A DNA stretch of 64,000 bases from DASRAJ01 sp035638255 (GCA_035638255.1 DASRAJ010000155.1:1-64000); one strand, 5' to 3'. Counted from the stretch's first letter, positions 45,508-55,173 are shown. Translations and numbers: made by a program. The notes: generated by a model from the letters alone, not told the origin.

Positions 45508-45552
45508 TGGAGAATTTGTTTCAGAGTTTTGATGCAGAGGTATTTTGGGTAA
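45508..45552 (+). repeat. hsdS-tail repeat, copy B
   Basis: Identical to copies C and D over the core except for one extra T (AGAGTTTTGATG), which breaks the coding frame. It closes cassette 1. Confidence 0.95.
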
Positions 45553-45638
45553 CAATATAAAACGGTCATCATTAGTTTGACAGACCATGTGTTTGTTTTT
45601 ACGAAACGAAATAAAAATTTTATTTATAATATCAACAA

Positions 45639-46460
45639 ATGACAGAACATCCGTTAGCAAATAAGAAGATTTTGTTGTCACAAAGACGAGTGCTCATGCT
45701 AGCGGGATCCGATTTAGATTATCCATTTCAACCTGTTAGTCCTTGTATTCACCGGCTAATATTAACCGAAAATGCTGTTCCCACATCTTGGCAAAAAACC
45801 AACCTTGTCGGGTGGGAGATTAGACGCATTTCACCAGAGTCTAAATTCAGGATCTTAATATCTGACAATCGCGCTCTAATAACAGAACTTGATGATACCT
45901 ATAGTTTCAAATGTTTTTATTCTGCAGAAGGAGCGGCAGTGATTCCCATTGTTAACTATTTTGAGAAGTTATGGCAAAGTGGTACTAATTATCCACTTCC
46001 TAAAAATGAACCCTTCATTTCTGCTATGACAAACAAAATTACAAAAGGCGATCTTGTCCTACATCTTTCAAAAAATCCTAGTGATATTCAACTTCTGACA
46101 TCCGAAGAGTTTGAGAAATTCATAGCCGAACTTTTAAGAAGAGAAGGTATGGAAGTGCAATTAACGGGTCGTAGTCGTGATGGTGGAAGGGACATTTTAG
46201 CATGGTCACAGACATCAATTGGTCGATCTCTATGTCTTGTCGAATGCAAGAAGTATCAAGCTAGTCGAAAAGTAGATGTTCGCATGGTTCGAGCTTTATA
46301 TGGAATTCTTGAACTGGAACGAGCTACAAAAGGAATGATAGTTACTTCATCAGATTTTACCGGTCCTGCTAGGAAACTGGAAGCATCACTAAAGAATCGA
46401 ATTGTCCTTTTGAATTACGGGGAAGTTGTAAAATGGTCCAGGAAAGTTACTCATAGTTAA
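45639..46460 (+). CDS. Cassette gene 2: Mrr-like restriction endonuclease (PD-(D/E)XK)
   Basis: A 273-residue protein. The C-terminal half (about 155-270) is an Mrr_cat-type nuclease: SEEFEKFIAELLRREGMEVQ, the catalytic RDGGRDILAW and LVECKKYQA (D...E-x-K), then VRALYGILELERATKGMIVT. The N-terminal half (about 1-150) is unrecognised and could be a recognition domain. Mrr-type enzymes cut modified or foreign DNA, often methylated, which would make sense next to a resident methyltransferase. It is the sole gene between tail copies B and C. Confidence 0.85.
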   Translation: MTEHPLANKKILLSQRRVLMLAGSDLDYPFQPVSPCIHRLILTENAVPTSWQKTNLVGWEIRRISPESKFRILISDNRALITELDDTYSFKCFYSAEGAAVIPIVNYFEKLWQSGTNYPLPKNEPFISAMTNKITKGDLVLHLSKNPSDIQLLTSEEFEKFIAELLRREGMEVQLTGRSRDGGRDILAWSQTSIGRSLCLVECKKYQASRKVDVRMVRALYGILELERATKGMIVTSSDFTGPARKLEASLKNRIVLLNYGEVVKWSRKVTHS

Positions 46461-46517
46461 TTCTTTAAAATGAAAGCTCTCCCTCACCGAAAATAATTTC
46501 CTTCAGGGAGCGGGAAT

Positions 46518-46561
46518 TGGAGAATTTGTTTCAGAGTTTGATGCAGAGGTATTTTGGGTAA
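46518..46561 (+). repeat. hsdS-tail repeat, copy C
   Basis: A perfect 44-bp core, still open in the hsdS reading frame (RELENLFQSLMQRYFG). GAA for GAG and AGG for CGG are synonymous with copy A. Confidence 0.95.
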
Positions 46562-46572
46562 AAAGGAGAGAC

Positions 46573-47037
46573 ATGAGTTCACCGCCAAAAAGATACTTTA
46601 CAATTAGCAAACGGTTTAAAACTACAGAGTTTGATTCGCTCTCTAATGCGGTGAAACATAAGCCGTGGTTAATTCTCGAACAAAGTTATTCTCATACTCA
46701 TAGTTCTCTCTATGGAAATAAGTATGACCTTTTTGATTATCAATTTTACGATTCTGTTGGAATGCCAGTTAATCCCAAGATGGGAAATTGGAAGTTGACA
46801 AGAATTGAAAGAGGAGAATGCCGTGAAACTGAAAATCATAATCGTTATGATCCTTTGGATGAAAGGAGATCAAATATTAAAATCTGGGCTGCAGGAAATA
46901 ATGTGGGCTTTGCTGATCCCAAAGGTTTTGTCAAAACTTTTGTGGTGAATGACATAATCAATTCTCTCAGGTTTTTAAAAAAGCTGAACAATTATTCTGA
47001 TTGGAAAAATTTTGAGTCTCGGGAGAAAAACGAGTGA
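46573..47037 (+). CDS. Cassette gene 3: unknown protein
   Basis: A 154-residue soluble protein, with start ATG at 46573 next to AAAAGGAGAG, a fair ribosome-binding site. It is rich in aromatic and polar residues (HTHSSLYGNKYDLFDYQFYD, NVGFADPKGFVKTFVVNDII). No domain is recognised. Its last codons and stop (SREKNE, 47020-47037) run into sequence that resembles the region just upstream of the hsdS tail. It is the sole gene between tail copies C and D. Confidence 0.65.
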   Translation: MSSPPKRYFTISKRFKTTEFDSLSNAVKHKPWLILEQSYSHTHSSLYGNKYDLFDYQFYDSVGMPVNPKMGNWKLTRIERGECRETENHNRYDPLDERRSNIKIWAAGNNVGFADPKGFVKTFVVNDIINSLRFLKKLNNYSDWKNFESREKNE

Positions 47038-47051
47038 GGGTAAGCGGGAGA

Positions 47052-47095
47052 TGGAGAATTTGTTTCAGAGTTTGATGCAGAGGTATTTTGGGTAA
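47052..47095 (+). repeat. hsdS-tail repeat, copy D
   Basis: A perfect 44-bp core, identical to copy C. It is the last copy; after it the sequence becomes non-coding. Confidence 0.95.
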
Positions 47096-47372
47096 ACTAA
47101 ACAAGACATTATGAAGGACAATTAGGACTGTTGGAAATTGATTTACTTTAAGGAGCTTTAATAAGGAAGCACACGAGGCAAGAGTGCGCCAAGTAGACAA
47201 GCATTATTCAAGGTATAATAGTCAAAAATGGTTGGTAAAATTTCTTAGAACCTAATGCAGATATAGATTTGCTCTGAGCAACCATAAGTGCGTTTATGAT
47301 TCTTCAATCAGAGCTTTGAGTTTTCTTAGCCATATGCTTACCGGTAGTGAAAAATAAGAAGAAGGTAATCTG
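47096..47372. other. Non-coding sequence after the last hsdS tail
   Basis: I see no gene here. The stretch is AT-rich and without clear repeats, and it leads to a fragment of an hsdR-like gene. Confidence 0.5.
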
Positions 47373-47585
47373 TTGAAACAAAAATCACCAACCATTTTGA
47401 CCACATTACCTTATTCAAAGGAATCAGTTGCACGCACGCAACCTCCGCTGGAGATTCCCGCGTTTGATGATCAGGTAAAAGCAGCAGCAGTAGCGGTGCT
47501 TGTTAAACGTACTTTGACTAAGTATGGTTATCCTCCCGATAAGCAGCAGAAGGCGATTGATACAGTGTTGAAGCAGCGGAGTTGA
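47373..47585 (+). pseudogene. C-terminal fragment of an EcoR124-type HsdR
   Basis: The frame opens only at a TTG. The end, FDDQVKAAAVAVLVKRTLTK then YGYPPDKQQKAIDTVLKQ, matches the conserved C-terminal motif (VKRLLRKYGYPPDKQ and similar) of DUF3387-type HsdR proteins. The resident hsdR is of a different, EcoEI-like type and does not have this motif. It is therefore a remnant of another type I system once at or near this place. Confidence 0.7.
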
Positions 47586-47648
47586 TGGCGGATAATTTAG
47601 TCGGAGAGTAAGGAAGCTTGCAACTTGCTCAGAAGTTTTCTAACGAAA

Positions 47649-48413
47649 TTAAAGAGTAAGTAAAATTTTCCGATTAATAATACCATATTCTGTTTGCAAT
47701 CTTAGAATGTAGACGCCGGGTTGGTATTGGTTGCAATTAATGATTTCGGAATTATTGATCATTGAATGATTAAAGATTTGCTGACCCACATCGTTGTAAA
47801 GATGAATTGTCCAATCTGCGGTTTTATTCTGCGCCGAAATATAAATTTGATTGTCTGCTACCTCAACATTTATGCTTTTGGAAACTTCATCCTCTATTCC
47901 GGTATTAAATTGTTGCCCTGCAAGAATGGAACCGTCCATAGTATTGTCAAAAGCATAATCATAAATAGTAAATGTTGTTTTGTCAGCGCTGAGCATACAC
48001 CTGATCCAACCGTATTTCCTTAAATAATTTCTAAAAGCCAAAAAGGTAACAACACCAGGTTGAGTCAAGCCAATTACCGTATCATTTAACCATACTGAAT
48101 AGAAGATAAGGTAAAGGCTACTGGAGGTATAAGATACTGAGCCATCTATTAATTGACCTGACACATAAGGTTTAACATAAGGAGCATAATCAATGTTTTG
48201 AGTCACATAACCGGCGTAGCCTCCCTCTGTCTCCATGTAAAAATTTTGGTCATCAAAATTAAAAGTGAAATCAGGGAAGTCTGGTAAAGAGTAAGTGTCA
48301 AATTCATGAAGCACTAAATCAGGATTTAAGTTTACGTATGTGATTTGACCTGAAGATTGGGTGATTAAAAATGTGGTGGCCAACAAAAAGATTAAGAAGT
48401 ATGTATGTTTCAT
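47649..48413 (-). CDS. T9SS-exported protein, unknown function
   Basis: The start is set at the ATG at 48413, which begins the signal peptide MKHTYFLIFLLATTFLITQ; an upstream ATG at 48434 adds seven unlikely residues. The mature protein (about 230 residues) has a beta-rich domain of unknown kind and ends in a short type A T9SS tail (about 185-254: ISAQNKTADWTIHLYNDVGQ, YQPGVYILRLQTEYG, NRKILLTL). It faces the RM remnant convergently. Confidence 0.75.
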   Translation of the reverse strand: MKHTYFLIFLLATTFLITQSSGQITYVNLNPDLVLHEFDTYSLPDFPDFTFNFDDQNFYMETEGGYAGYVTQNIDYAPYVKPYVSGQLIDGSVSYTSSSLYLIFYSVWLNDTVIGLTQPGVVTFLAFRNYLRKYGWIRCMLSADKTTFTIYDYAFDNTMDGSILAGQQFNTGIEDEVSKSINVEVADNQIYISAQNKTADWTIHLYNDVGQQIFNHSMINNSEIINCNQYQPGVYILRLQTEYGIINRKILLTL

Positions 48414-48630
48414 AGTTTGAAAATTTTTCATCATAGTTACTGGATGTAAAGTTACAAATTTAGTTTATGTAGCTAAATAAATTATGAATTATCTCATACG
48501 TATTTTCTCCGGGTATTCCCGAGAAATTCTTGAACTTCTTGAAATTTTTAAGAGCAAGCTTCACAAGGTGAACGCGTAAGAAAAATTAAGGAATAACTTA
48601 TTTTACGATTAATGAATTTGTAATTTTGGT

Positions 48631-51126
48631 TTGAAAATTTCGGTCTTGGAAGTTTATCAATTCTCTCACAACAAGGGGCTGTTTCCTCATATCAGGCAAA
48701 TATTGCTGATGCTGTCCGTCTTTTTTTTTGCAGTTAACACCTCAGCGCAAACTTTTTTTCAAACATATTCAGGTCAGAACCTCGCCGGCTCTGCGATGAT
48801 TAGCTCACCGGACGGAAACTTATTTATCGGAGGTGAAAAAAGTGACAGCGCAATGGTAGTGAAAATTGATCCGGATGGAAATGTTCTTTGGAGTGTAAGC
48901 TTCAAGCCCACAACATCAGCGAATAAATTTTATGTATGCTCATTCGAAATAACGCCTGATAATTTTCTTATTGGAACGGGAGGGAGCTTTATTCCAGCCA
49001 ACATGAATCCTGATGAGGGATTCTATTTCAAGATGGATTTAAATGGAAGCGTACAGTGGTGTAAAGTGGTTACTGGAGTGAGTAATCATTTTACAATGAG
49101 AAAAATGTTTCCTCTTACTGCATCATCATACATTATAGTTGCAGCGCACGAACCTTTTGCAGGAACATGGGCTGATCCGATGATTATTAAAGTAAATGGG
49201 TTAAGCGGGGATGTTATTTCTCAGTCGCCTAAGTACGATTATCAGAATTTGTATATTGATGATATTGCTGAATCTATTTTGAACATAAATAAAAAATTCA
49301 TTTATTCTACGGGGCGATTGTATCTCAATGGCGCAAGCATGGATCAAATGCGAATTTTCCTTACCAGATTTGATACCCTTGGCAATAATGTATGGACTCA
49401 CTATTTCATTTATCCCAGTTCATCCGCTGCAAGAATGTACGGCGAGTGCTTGTTGGAAGACAATGATTCCATTGTTATAGGATACTTTGGTGATCCAAAT
49501 GGAGCATCAGCAAACTTTGAAATCGGGATGGTAAAAACTGATTCTGCAGGTAACATGGTATGGTCGAAAAATTATGATATTCCTTCCTCAAATTTTGAAC
49601 GATGTTTTCGCATTTTCAAAACGACTTATGGATATGCAATGGTTGGTTTTGAGACGGGTGCAACTGAAGATCTAATGATTCTTGCCACTGATATAAATGG
49701 AAATGTTTTGTGGTGCAAATCATACGGAAATACAACAGAGCAAGAAGAGAATTTGAACATTTTTGGTTCGCTTCCTTCCACTCAGCAAAATGGTTTCATC
49801 TATTTTTCAGGTGCCCGCGTAATATCAAATACTGAAAATGATCTTGTACTCGGTAAAGCAGATCAGAATGGGTTAGTAGATTGCATCACCAATAACAATT
49901 TGAATGTTACTACCACAATTAACGCCGTGTTCACAGATACGAGGATAGTAGCATCAACCGCAGACCCTGTAAATTTCTTAGCAGTTTCAAGCTTTAATCA
50001 TCCTCTAATTCCTTCACCTTGCTCATCCTATTCTCTCAACCTTGGGAATGACACAACCATCTGTAACGGTTCTATCACTTTGAATGCAACAACGCCAGGT
50101 GCCACGCAATACACATGGCAGGATGGTAGCAGTAATCCTACTTTCACAGTTACCTCTTCAGGAAGTTATTCTGTCATAGTACAATTGAATTGTTGTATTC
50201 TGAGAGATACGGTGCAGGTGCATATAGGTCAGTCTTCTGTTTCTAACCAAGATGTCTCTATTTGTTCCGGGGATACCTTTCTGTTTAACGGAAATTTGTT
50301 AGTGCAAACCGGAACATACATAGATACGCTTATGACTGTAGCCGGTTGTGATAGTATTATCACAGTCAATCTCGAAGTAGATTCGATACCCGTCATTTCA
50401 GTTAGTGGTGGTGATACAATTTGCAGTGGGCAGGTTGATACGCTTTCTGCTGTGGGTGCTTTAAGTTATTTGTGGTCGCCACCGGGAGGATTAAGTTGTA
50501 CCACTTGTGCAACTACTGTTGCTACACCCTCTTCCTCTACTACCTATTTGGTTACAGGAACGAATGCTGCAGGTTGTACTGCTCTTGATTCAGTAAATGT
50601 TGTTGTGGTGCCTGCTCAGGAAATTACAGTCAGCATTCCCCCGATTATTTATTGCAACATTCCTGTGCAATTAAATGTGACTTCAAATGGAAATTACTCT
50701 TACACCTGGTCACCTGCGCAATACCTCGATGATCCGACTTCAGCTTCGCCGTTTGCAAATCCACCCTCAGATTTTACCTATACAGTTAGCGCAATTGATT
50801 CTAGTGGATGCGGTGCAAGCGGTTCTGTAAATGTGGTAGTCAATAACGGCGGACCAATTGCAATCCCCTCAGCATTTACACCCAACAATAATGGAGTTAA
50901 CGACATCTATCATATCCTACACTTCTGCCCTGTTGAATTGGTTTACTTCAAAATTTTCGATAGGTGGGGAGAACTATTGTTTGAAACCTCTGATATCACT
51001 CGAGGTTGGGATGGAACTTATAACCAGATTAACTCTCCAATGGATGTATATGTCTACATTATTTTGGCACGCGAACCTGATGGCAATACTATCTTTTTAA
51101 AGGGGAATGTGACTTTAGTGAGATAA
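48631..51126 (+). CDS. T9SS-exported protein with type B (CHU_C) sorting domain
   Basis: An 831-residue protein. A TTG start is assumed; the hydrophobic stretch LLMLSVFFFAVNTSAQ (about 27-41) is the signal peptide core. A propeller-like region (about 45-460) has repeats such as VVKIDPDGNVLWSVSF and MVKTDSAGNMVWSKNY. SprB/PKD-like modules (about 465-735; NLGNDTTICNGSITLN, ALSYLWSPPGGLS) follow, and the type B tail (about 745-831) has AIPSAFTPNNNGVNDIY, FKIFDRWGELLFETSD and GWDGTYN. Type B tails send adhesins and other surface proteins through T9SS. Ligand unknown. Confidence 0.85.
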   Translation: MKISVLEVYQFSHNKGLFPHIRQILLMLSVFFFAVNTSAQTFFQTYSGQNLAGSAMISSPDGNLFIGGEKSDSAMVVKIDPDGNVLWSVSFKPTTSANKFYVCSFEITPDNFLIGTGGSFIPANMNPDEGFYFKMDLNGSVQWCKVVTGVSNHFTMRKMFPLTASSYIIVAAHEPFAGTWADPMIIKVNGLSGDVISQSPKYDYQNLYIDDIAESILNINKKFIYSTGRLYLNGASMDQMRIFLTRFDTLGNNVWTHYFIYPSSSAARMYGECLLEDNDSIVIGYFGDPNGASANFEIGMVKTDSAGNMVWSKNYDIPSSNFERCFRIFKTTYGYAMVGFETGATEDLMILATDINGNVLWCKSYGNTTEQEENLNIFGSLPSTQQNGFIYFSGARVISNTENDLVLGKADQNGLVDCITNNNLNVTTTINAVFTDTRIVASTADPVNFLAVSSFNHPLIPSPCSSYSLNLGNDTTICNGSITLNATTPGATQYTWQDGSSNPTFTVTSSGSYSVIVQLNCCILRDTVQVHIGQSSVSNQDVSICSGDTFLFNGNLLVQTGTYIDTLMTVAGCDSIITVNLEVDSIPVISVSGGDTICSGQVDTLSAVGALSYLWSPPGGLSCTTCATTVATPSSSTTYLVTGTNAAGCTALDSVNVVVVPAQEITVSIPPIIYCNIPVQLNVTSNGNYSYTWSPAQYLDDPTSASPFANPPSDFTYTVSAIDSSGCGASGSVNVVVNNGGPIAIPSAFTPNNNGVNDIYHILHFCPVELVYFKIFDRWGELLFETSDITRGWDGTYNQINSPMDVYVYIILAREPDGNTIFLKGNVTLVR

Positions 51127-51153
51127 GAAAAAAAATTCTTCAATTGTCGCTAT

Positions 51154-51369
51154 TTGCAGGGTCCTGATTCCATTGCCCGTGCTTACATTTTTCAACTTGA
51201 CCAGGATGGCAATATGATATGGGATCATCAGCTCGTTGATAACACGCACGACATGCGCGCGGACTCGAAGAGGCATTTGATGACTAGTTTTTCTTTTCGT
51301 GGTTGGCGTCCTGCTTACCTCTTGTGTAAATTAACGCACACGCCCACCCGGAAATTGGATTTCCACTGA
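51154..51369 (+). pseudogene. Fragment of a secreted propeller-type protein
   Basis: About 30 residues (RAYIFQLDQDGNMIWDHQLV) look like one blade of the family that includes the proteins at 48631 and 53035. The frame then drifts to meaningless sequence. It has no signal peptide or tail of its own, so it is more likely debris than a gene. Confidence 0.4.
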
Positions 51370-51391
51370 CTTTCGCAGAAAAATTCCATTG

Positions 51392-52645
51392 TTAATCTAT
51401 AATGACTATTTTATCCGTCATCATGGTTTTATTATCTTGTGTCAAATAAATATAATAAAGCCCGCCTTGTAAATTATCCCTTTGTAATCTTATTTCTTGC
51501 CCCGAAATATTTTTTATTTTTTTTACTTCTTGCCCAAAGATGTTGCAGATGGATAAGTTGGCATTTTGTAATTCGCTAACAGATTTCAAAATAGCCGAAG
51601 AATAGATTGGATTTGGGAAAATACTCAAATGATTTAATCCTGTCATTTCAATTATTCCAGTACTATTATCCCACTTGGCTATGTGTAAACAAATATCTCC
51701 ACCCGCAACTGTAAATGTTCCACCGGCATATATTGAACCCTGGAATTTAGTTACAGTCGATAAATTGGAGCCTGAATTTATTCCACTTCCCATTGCATTC
51801 CAGGCGCTTCCATCGAAAAAAGCAATACCATTAGCGTTAACGCCTGAAACAGATGAAAAATACCCGCCAATATAAAGATTGCCATCAATAGAATCAATTT
51901 CCATCACCCTGCCAGATGCGCTTGAACCTACAGAAAGCCAATTGGAGCCATTCCATTTCATTATATAGTCACCCACATTTCCTGCACCAGAAGTAAAAAT
52001 ACCACCCACATAAAGCTCATTATTGTAACTATCCATTGCATCTAATGACCCTCCCAGAATTCCGGCATCAACAGATGACCATACGGAGCCATCCCATTTT
52101 GCAATGGCACTTGCAGGAATGCTATTGATAGTAGTGAATGCTCCTGCTGCATATAATTCACCATTAAAACTACATAACGCATAAACATCAGAACTCGGAG
52201 TTCCGATAATACTCCAACTTGAACCATCCCATTGATAAATACCACTGGTATGGCCCGCCGCATAAAGCTTATTATTAAAAACTTCTAAAGTATAAACATG
52301 ACCCCCAGGTCCTCCGGTGCCTACAGTAACCCAGTCGGTCCCATCCCATTTTGAAAATCCCATACTTCCTCCTTCAAATAATTCGTTATTATATACTTTT
52401 AAGAATTGAATAACATTAGAAGGTGTTCCAAATGCAGACCAATTAGTACCATCCCATTTTGCAACTCCACTTACTACAACTCCGCCAGCAGAAATAAAAT
52501 CACCGCCTGCATATAGCGCATCATCGTAAACACATAATGACCTTACCCAATCATTGGTGCCTCCTCCAACCGGAGACCACGCTTGTGCGACAATTTTCGC
52601 TGGCATCAATAAATAAATGAGGAGTAGGAAAGTTATTGATTTCAT
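51392..52645 (-). CDS. T9SS-exported beta-propeller protein (WDG-x-x-W repeats)
   Basis: A 417-residue protein with signal peptide MKSITFLLLIYLLMPAKIVAQ. Seven or so repeats of about 45 residues follow (about 25-320), each with an AGG-F-type strand and WDG-x-x-W: GVAKWDGTNWSAFG, YQWDGSSWSIIG, IAKWDGSVWSSV, IMKWNGSNWLSVG and IAFFDGSAWNAMG. The type A tail (about 340-417) has LSIFPNPIYSSAILKSVSE and LQGGLYYIYLTQDNKTMMT. Surface binding or structural roles are typical for such propellers; the ligand is unknown. Confidence 0.85.
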   Translation of the reverse strand: MKSITFLLLIYLLMPAKIVAQAWSPVGGGTNDWVRSLCVYDDALYAGGDFISAGGVVVSGVAKWDGTNWSAFGTPSNVIQFLKVYNNELFEGGSMGFSKWDGTDWVTVGTGGPGGHVYTLEVFNNKLYAAGHTSGIYQWDGSSWSIIGTPSSDVYALCSFNGELYAAGAFTTINSIPASAIAKWDGSVWSSVDAGILGGSLDAMDSYNNELYVGGIFTSGAGNVGDYIMKWNGSNWLSVGSSASGRVMEIDSIDGNLYIGGYFSSVSGVNANGIAFFDGSAWNAMGSGINSGSNLSTVTKFQGSIYAGGTFTVAGGDICLHIAKWDNSTGIIEMTGLNHLSIFPNPIYSSAILKSVSELQNANLSICNIFGQEVKKIKNISGQEIRLQRDNLQGGLYYIYLTQDNKTMMTDKIVIID

Positions 52646-53034
52646 ATTATTGTTGTCGGTGATTATAGTGCTGACACCGCACTTTTTGTTAACTTATTTT
52701 TTTAATAATCCCTGACTTGTTAAACTGTAGTCGGAAGACTCTTCAAATAGATCCATTTATCCTGTAAGGCGAGAGGAGGGGTCATTTATAATACCCCAAA
52801 GTAGACTATTTTTGACAACAAAGAAAAAAAATTATCAGAATGTGAGTTTTAATTTGGGGAAGGAATGTGGTCTTCTTCACTAGCTAATTCTCCTCACGAC
52901 CGGCCCTCATTTTCATGGACGAGTTGGCCACTAAACGAAAGAATCTGCCTCCTTTGTTTTGGATATTCGCTTAAGGAAAAGGCTTTTAATGAAGCGGTAA
53001 TTGATTAACTTGCATCCTGTCTTAATGCTCCTGC
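52646..53034. other. Divergent intergenic region between two T9SS cargo genes
   Basis: 389 bp without a gene, presumably holding promoters for both flanking genes. No exact TAnnTTTG with a proper -33 is found near either start, and no strong hairpin is seen. Confidence 0.45.
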
Positions 53035-55113
53035 ATGAAAAATAGATGCGTTATTCCGGTTAGTTTTCTCTGGTACACACTTATTACGTCACAAAGCTTT
53101 GCGCAATCTCCCCTATACGTTTGGGACAAGACCATTGGCGCCAATAGTAGCGATCTATTAAGGTCGCTTGCGCAAACACCCGATGGCGGCTTTACTATAC
53201 TTTGTACATCCGGTTCTGATAGCAGCTATGACAAAAGCCAAGACTCTAAGGGAGACACCGATTATTGGATAGTCCGACTTGATGGAGATGGCAATAAGAT
53301 ATGGGATAGAACTTATGGGGGCAGCGGTGCTGAGGAGCCATTTAAAATCAGGCGTACATCGGATGGCGGATTCATAGCAGTGGGCTATACTGACTCTGAT
53401 AGCAGTGGCGACAAAACAGAAAACTGCAGAGGAGGTGTAGACTATTGGGTTCTTAGAATTGATTCAGGTGGCAACAAGGTATGGGATAAAACATTCGGTG
53501 GTGATTTGAATGACCTTTGTTATAGTATAGCAGAATCCCGTGACAAGGGGTTCTTACTTGTCGGGTATTCAGATTCAGATAGCAGTGACGAAAAGTCAGC
53601 CGACAGATTTGGAAACAGCTATAATGATTTTTGGTTGGTAAAAATTGATTCGGAAGGACACAAGCAGTGGGATCGCACGCTGGGCGGAACTAAAGAAGAG
53701 CAGGGTTATGATGCTATTGGTACTCCGGATGGAGGATTCATTGTGATTGGAGCTTCAGGTTCACAAATTAACGGAAACAAAACCGCCCCCAATCTTGGCG
53801 GAGGAGATATGTGGATTGTGAAACTGGATAGCGCTGGCAACATTGTATGGCAGGTCACGCACGGTGGATCTGACAATGAATCGTTGGGATTTATTGATAC
53901 GGCCGGGAATAACTGTTACTTCATTTCAGCGCTTACCCTTTCTGGCATCAGTGGCGATAAAACTACACCGGCTATAGGTGGCTATGATCTATGGGTCATG
54001 AAAATTGATTCCGTTGGAAATAAGTTGTGGGATCATACTTATGGAGGGACCGAAGACGAAGACGAATATGGCGAACTTCACACCACTTTGGATGGCGGCT
54101 TTATTGTGTGCGGCACTTCGTATTCTGATAGTAGTGGAACAAAAACAACTCACAACCTTGGTGTAGAACAAGCATGGGTGCAGAAAGCAGACTCGATGGG
54201 TACACCTCAATGGGATATCACCATTCGTGATTACGGGCACGATGAGTTTTCGTATGGAATTCCAAGTAGCGATGGTTGTTATTTCTTAGGTAATACAACT
54301 GACGCCCCCGCAGGTGGATTTAAATCGGAAAATAGTAAGGGATACCAGGATGCATTCATTGTGAAATTCTGTCCCGAGTATTTATTAATTCCTAACTCAC
54401 TTTTCTCAGTTAGCGATAATCCGGTTTGTGTTGGCTCCTGCATTTCCTTCTTTGACCAATCTGTTCATGACCCAAATTCATGGCAATGGAATTTTGAAGG
54501 GGCAACACCTGATACGTCGTCACTTCAAAACCCATCGAACGTATGTTACAACACACCGGGTACCTTTGATGTAACGCTAATCACCTCTAATGTTTATGGC
54601 ATTGATACTCTCACGCTCACGTCTTATATTACAATCTATACTGCCCCCGATACCCCCATTATTACCCAAAGTGGTGATACGCTAATAAGTTCCCTCGCAG
54701 GCAGCTATCAATGGTCATTAAATGACTATGAAATTCCCGGAGCAACGAATCAATCTTACATAGCCAGCGAAACTGGAGACTATACAGTAATTATTACTGA
54801 TGAACACGGATGCACAAATTCCAGTACGGTATATTTTGTTGCGACCCTATCCAATGAAATCAATTATGGTTACGTTTCTATTTATCCTAATCCCTCGAGT
54901 GGGAATTTCTTTGTGAAATCAATAAATAGATTGTGCGAAAATTGTAAAATTGACGTAACCAACATTTTAGGTGATTTGGTTTTTTCATCGGAAAAGCAAA
55001 ATATAACGGGTGATTTAGTAGTTGACCTAAGTTCGTTACCGGCGGGTATATACTATTTTCAATTAACGTCAACTTATTGTTTTCATAGAGAGAAAATTGT
55101 AATTATCAGGTGA
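53035..55113 (+). CDS. T9SS-exported propeller protein with PKD domain
   Basis: A 692-residue protein with a signal peptide ending FAQ at about residue 24. Six or more repeats of about 60 residues (about 25-430) share WDKTFGG-type and DGGFIAVGYTDSDSSGDKT-type blocks (VWDKTFGGDLNDLCYSIAES, TPDGGFIVIGASGSQ). A PKD domain (about 458-540) has SFFDQSVHDPNSWQWNFEGA and NTPGTFDVTLITSN, then an Ig-like module, and the type A tail (about 620-692) has VSIYPNPSSGNFFVKS and LPAGIYYFQLTSTY. The repeats are the ones often named T9SS cargo of unknown role. Confidence 0.85.
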   Translation: MKNRCVIPVSFLWYTLITSQSFAQSPLYVWDKTIGANSSDLLRSLAQTPDGGFTILCTSGSDSSYDKSQDSKGDTDYWIVRLDGDGNKIWDRTYGGSGAEEPFKIRRTSDGGFIAVGYTDSDSSGDKTENCRGGVDYWVLRIDSGGNKVWDKTFGGDLNDLCYSIAESRDKGFLLVGYSDSDSSDEKSADRFGNSYNDFWLVKIDSEGHKQWDRTLGGTKEEQGYDAIGTPDGGFIVIGASGSQINGNKTAPNLGGGDMWIVKLDSAGNIVWQVTHGGSDNESLGFIDTAGNNCYFISALTLSGISGDKTTPAIGGYDLWVMKIDSVGNKLWDHTYGGTEDEDEYGELHTTLDGGFIVCGTSYSDSSGTKTTHNLGVEQAWVQKADSMGTPQWDITIRDYGHDEFSYGIPSSDGCYFLGNTTDAPAGGFKSENSKGYQDAFIVKFCPEYLLIPNSLFSVSDNPVCVGSCISFFDQSVHDPNSWQWNFEGATPDTSSLQNPSNVCYNTPGTFDVTLITSNVYGIDTLTLTSYITIYTAPDTPIITQSGDTLISSLAGSYQWSLNDYEIPGATNQSYIASETGDYTVIITDEHGCTNSSTVYFVATLSNEINYGYVSIYPNPSSGNFFVKSINRLCENCKIDVTNILGDLVFSSEKQNITGDLVVDLSSLPAGIYYFQLTSTYCFHREKIVIIR

Positions 55114-55173
55114 AGTCTAAATGAAATGACTAACCTTATCAACCATTACGCACGAGTTAGTTGGTCTTTATCC

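Noticed and set aside
44638..47095. CRISPR array suggested by regularly recurring 44-bp repeats
   Set aside because: Spacings are 870, 1010 and 534 bp with whole genes between, and the repeat is the coding end of hsdS.
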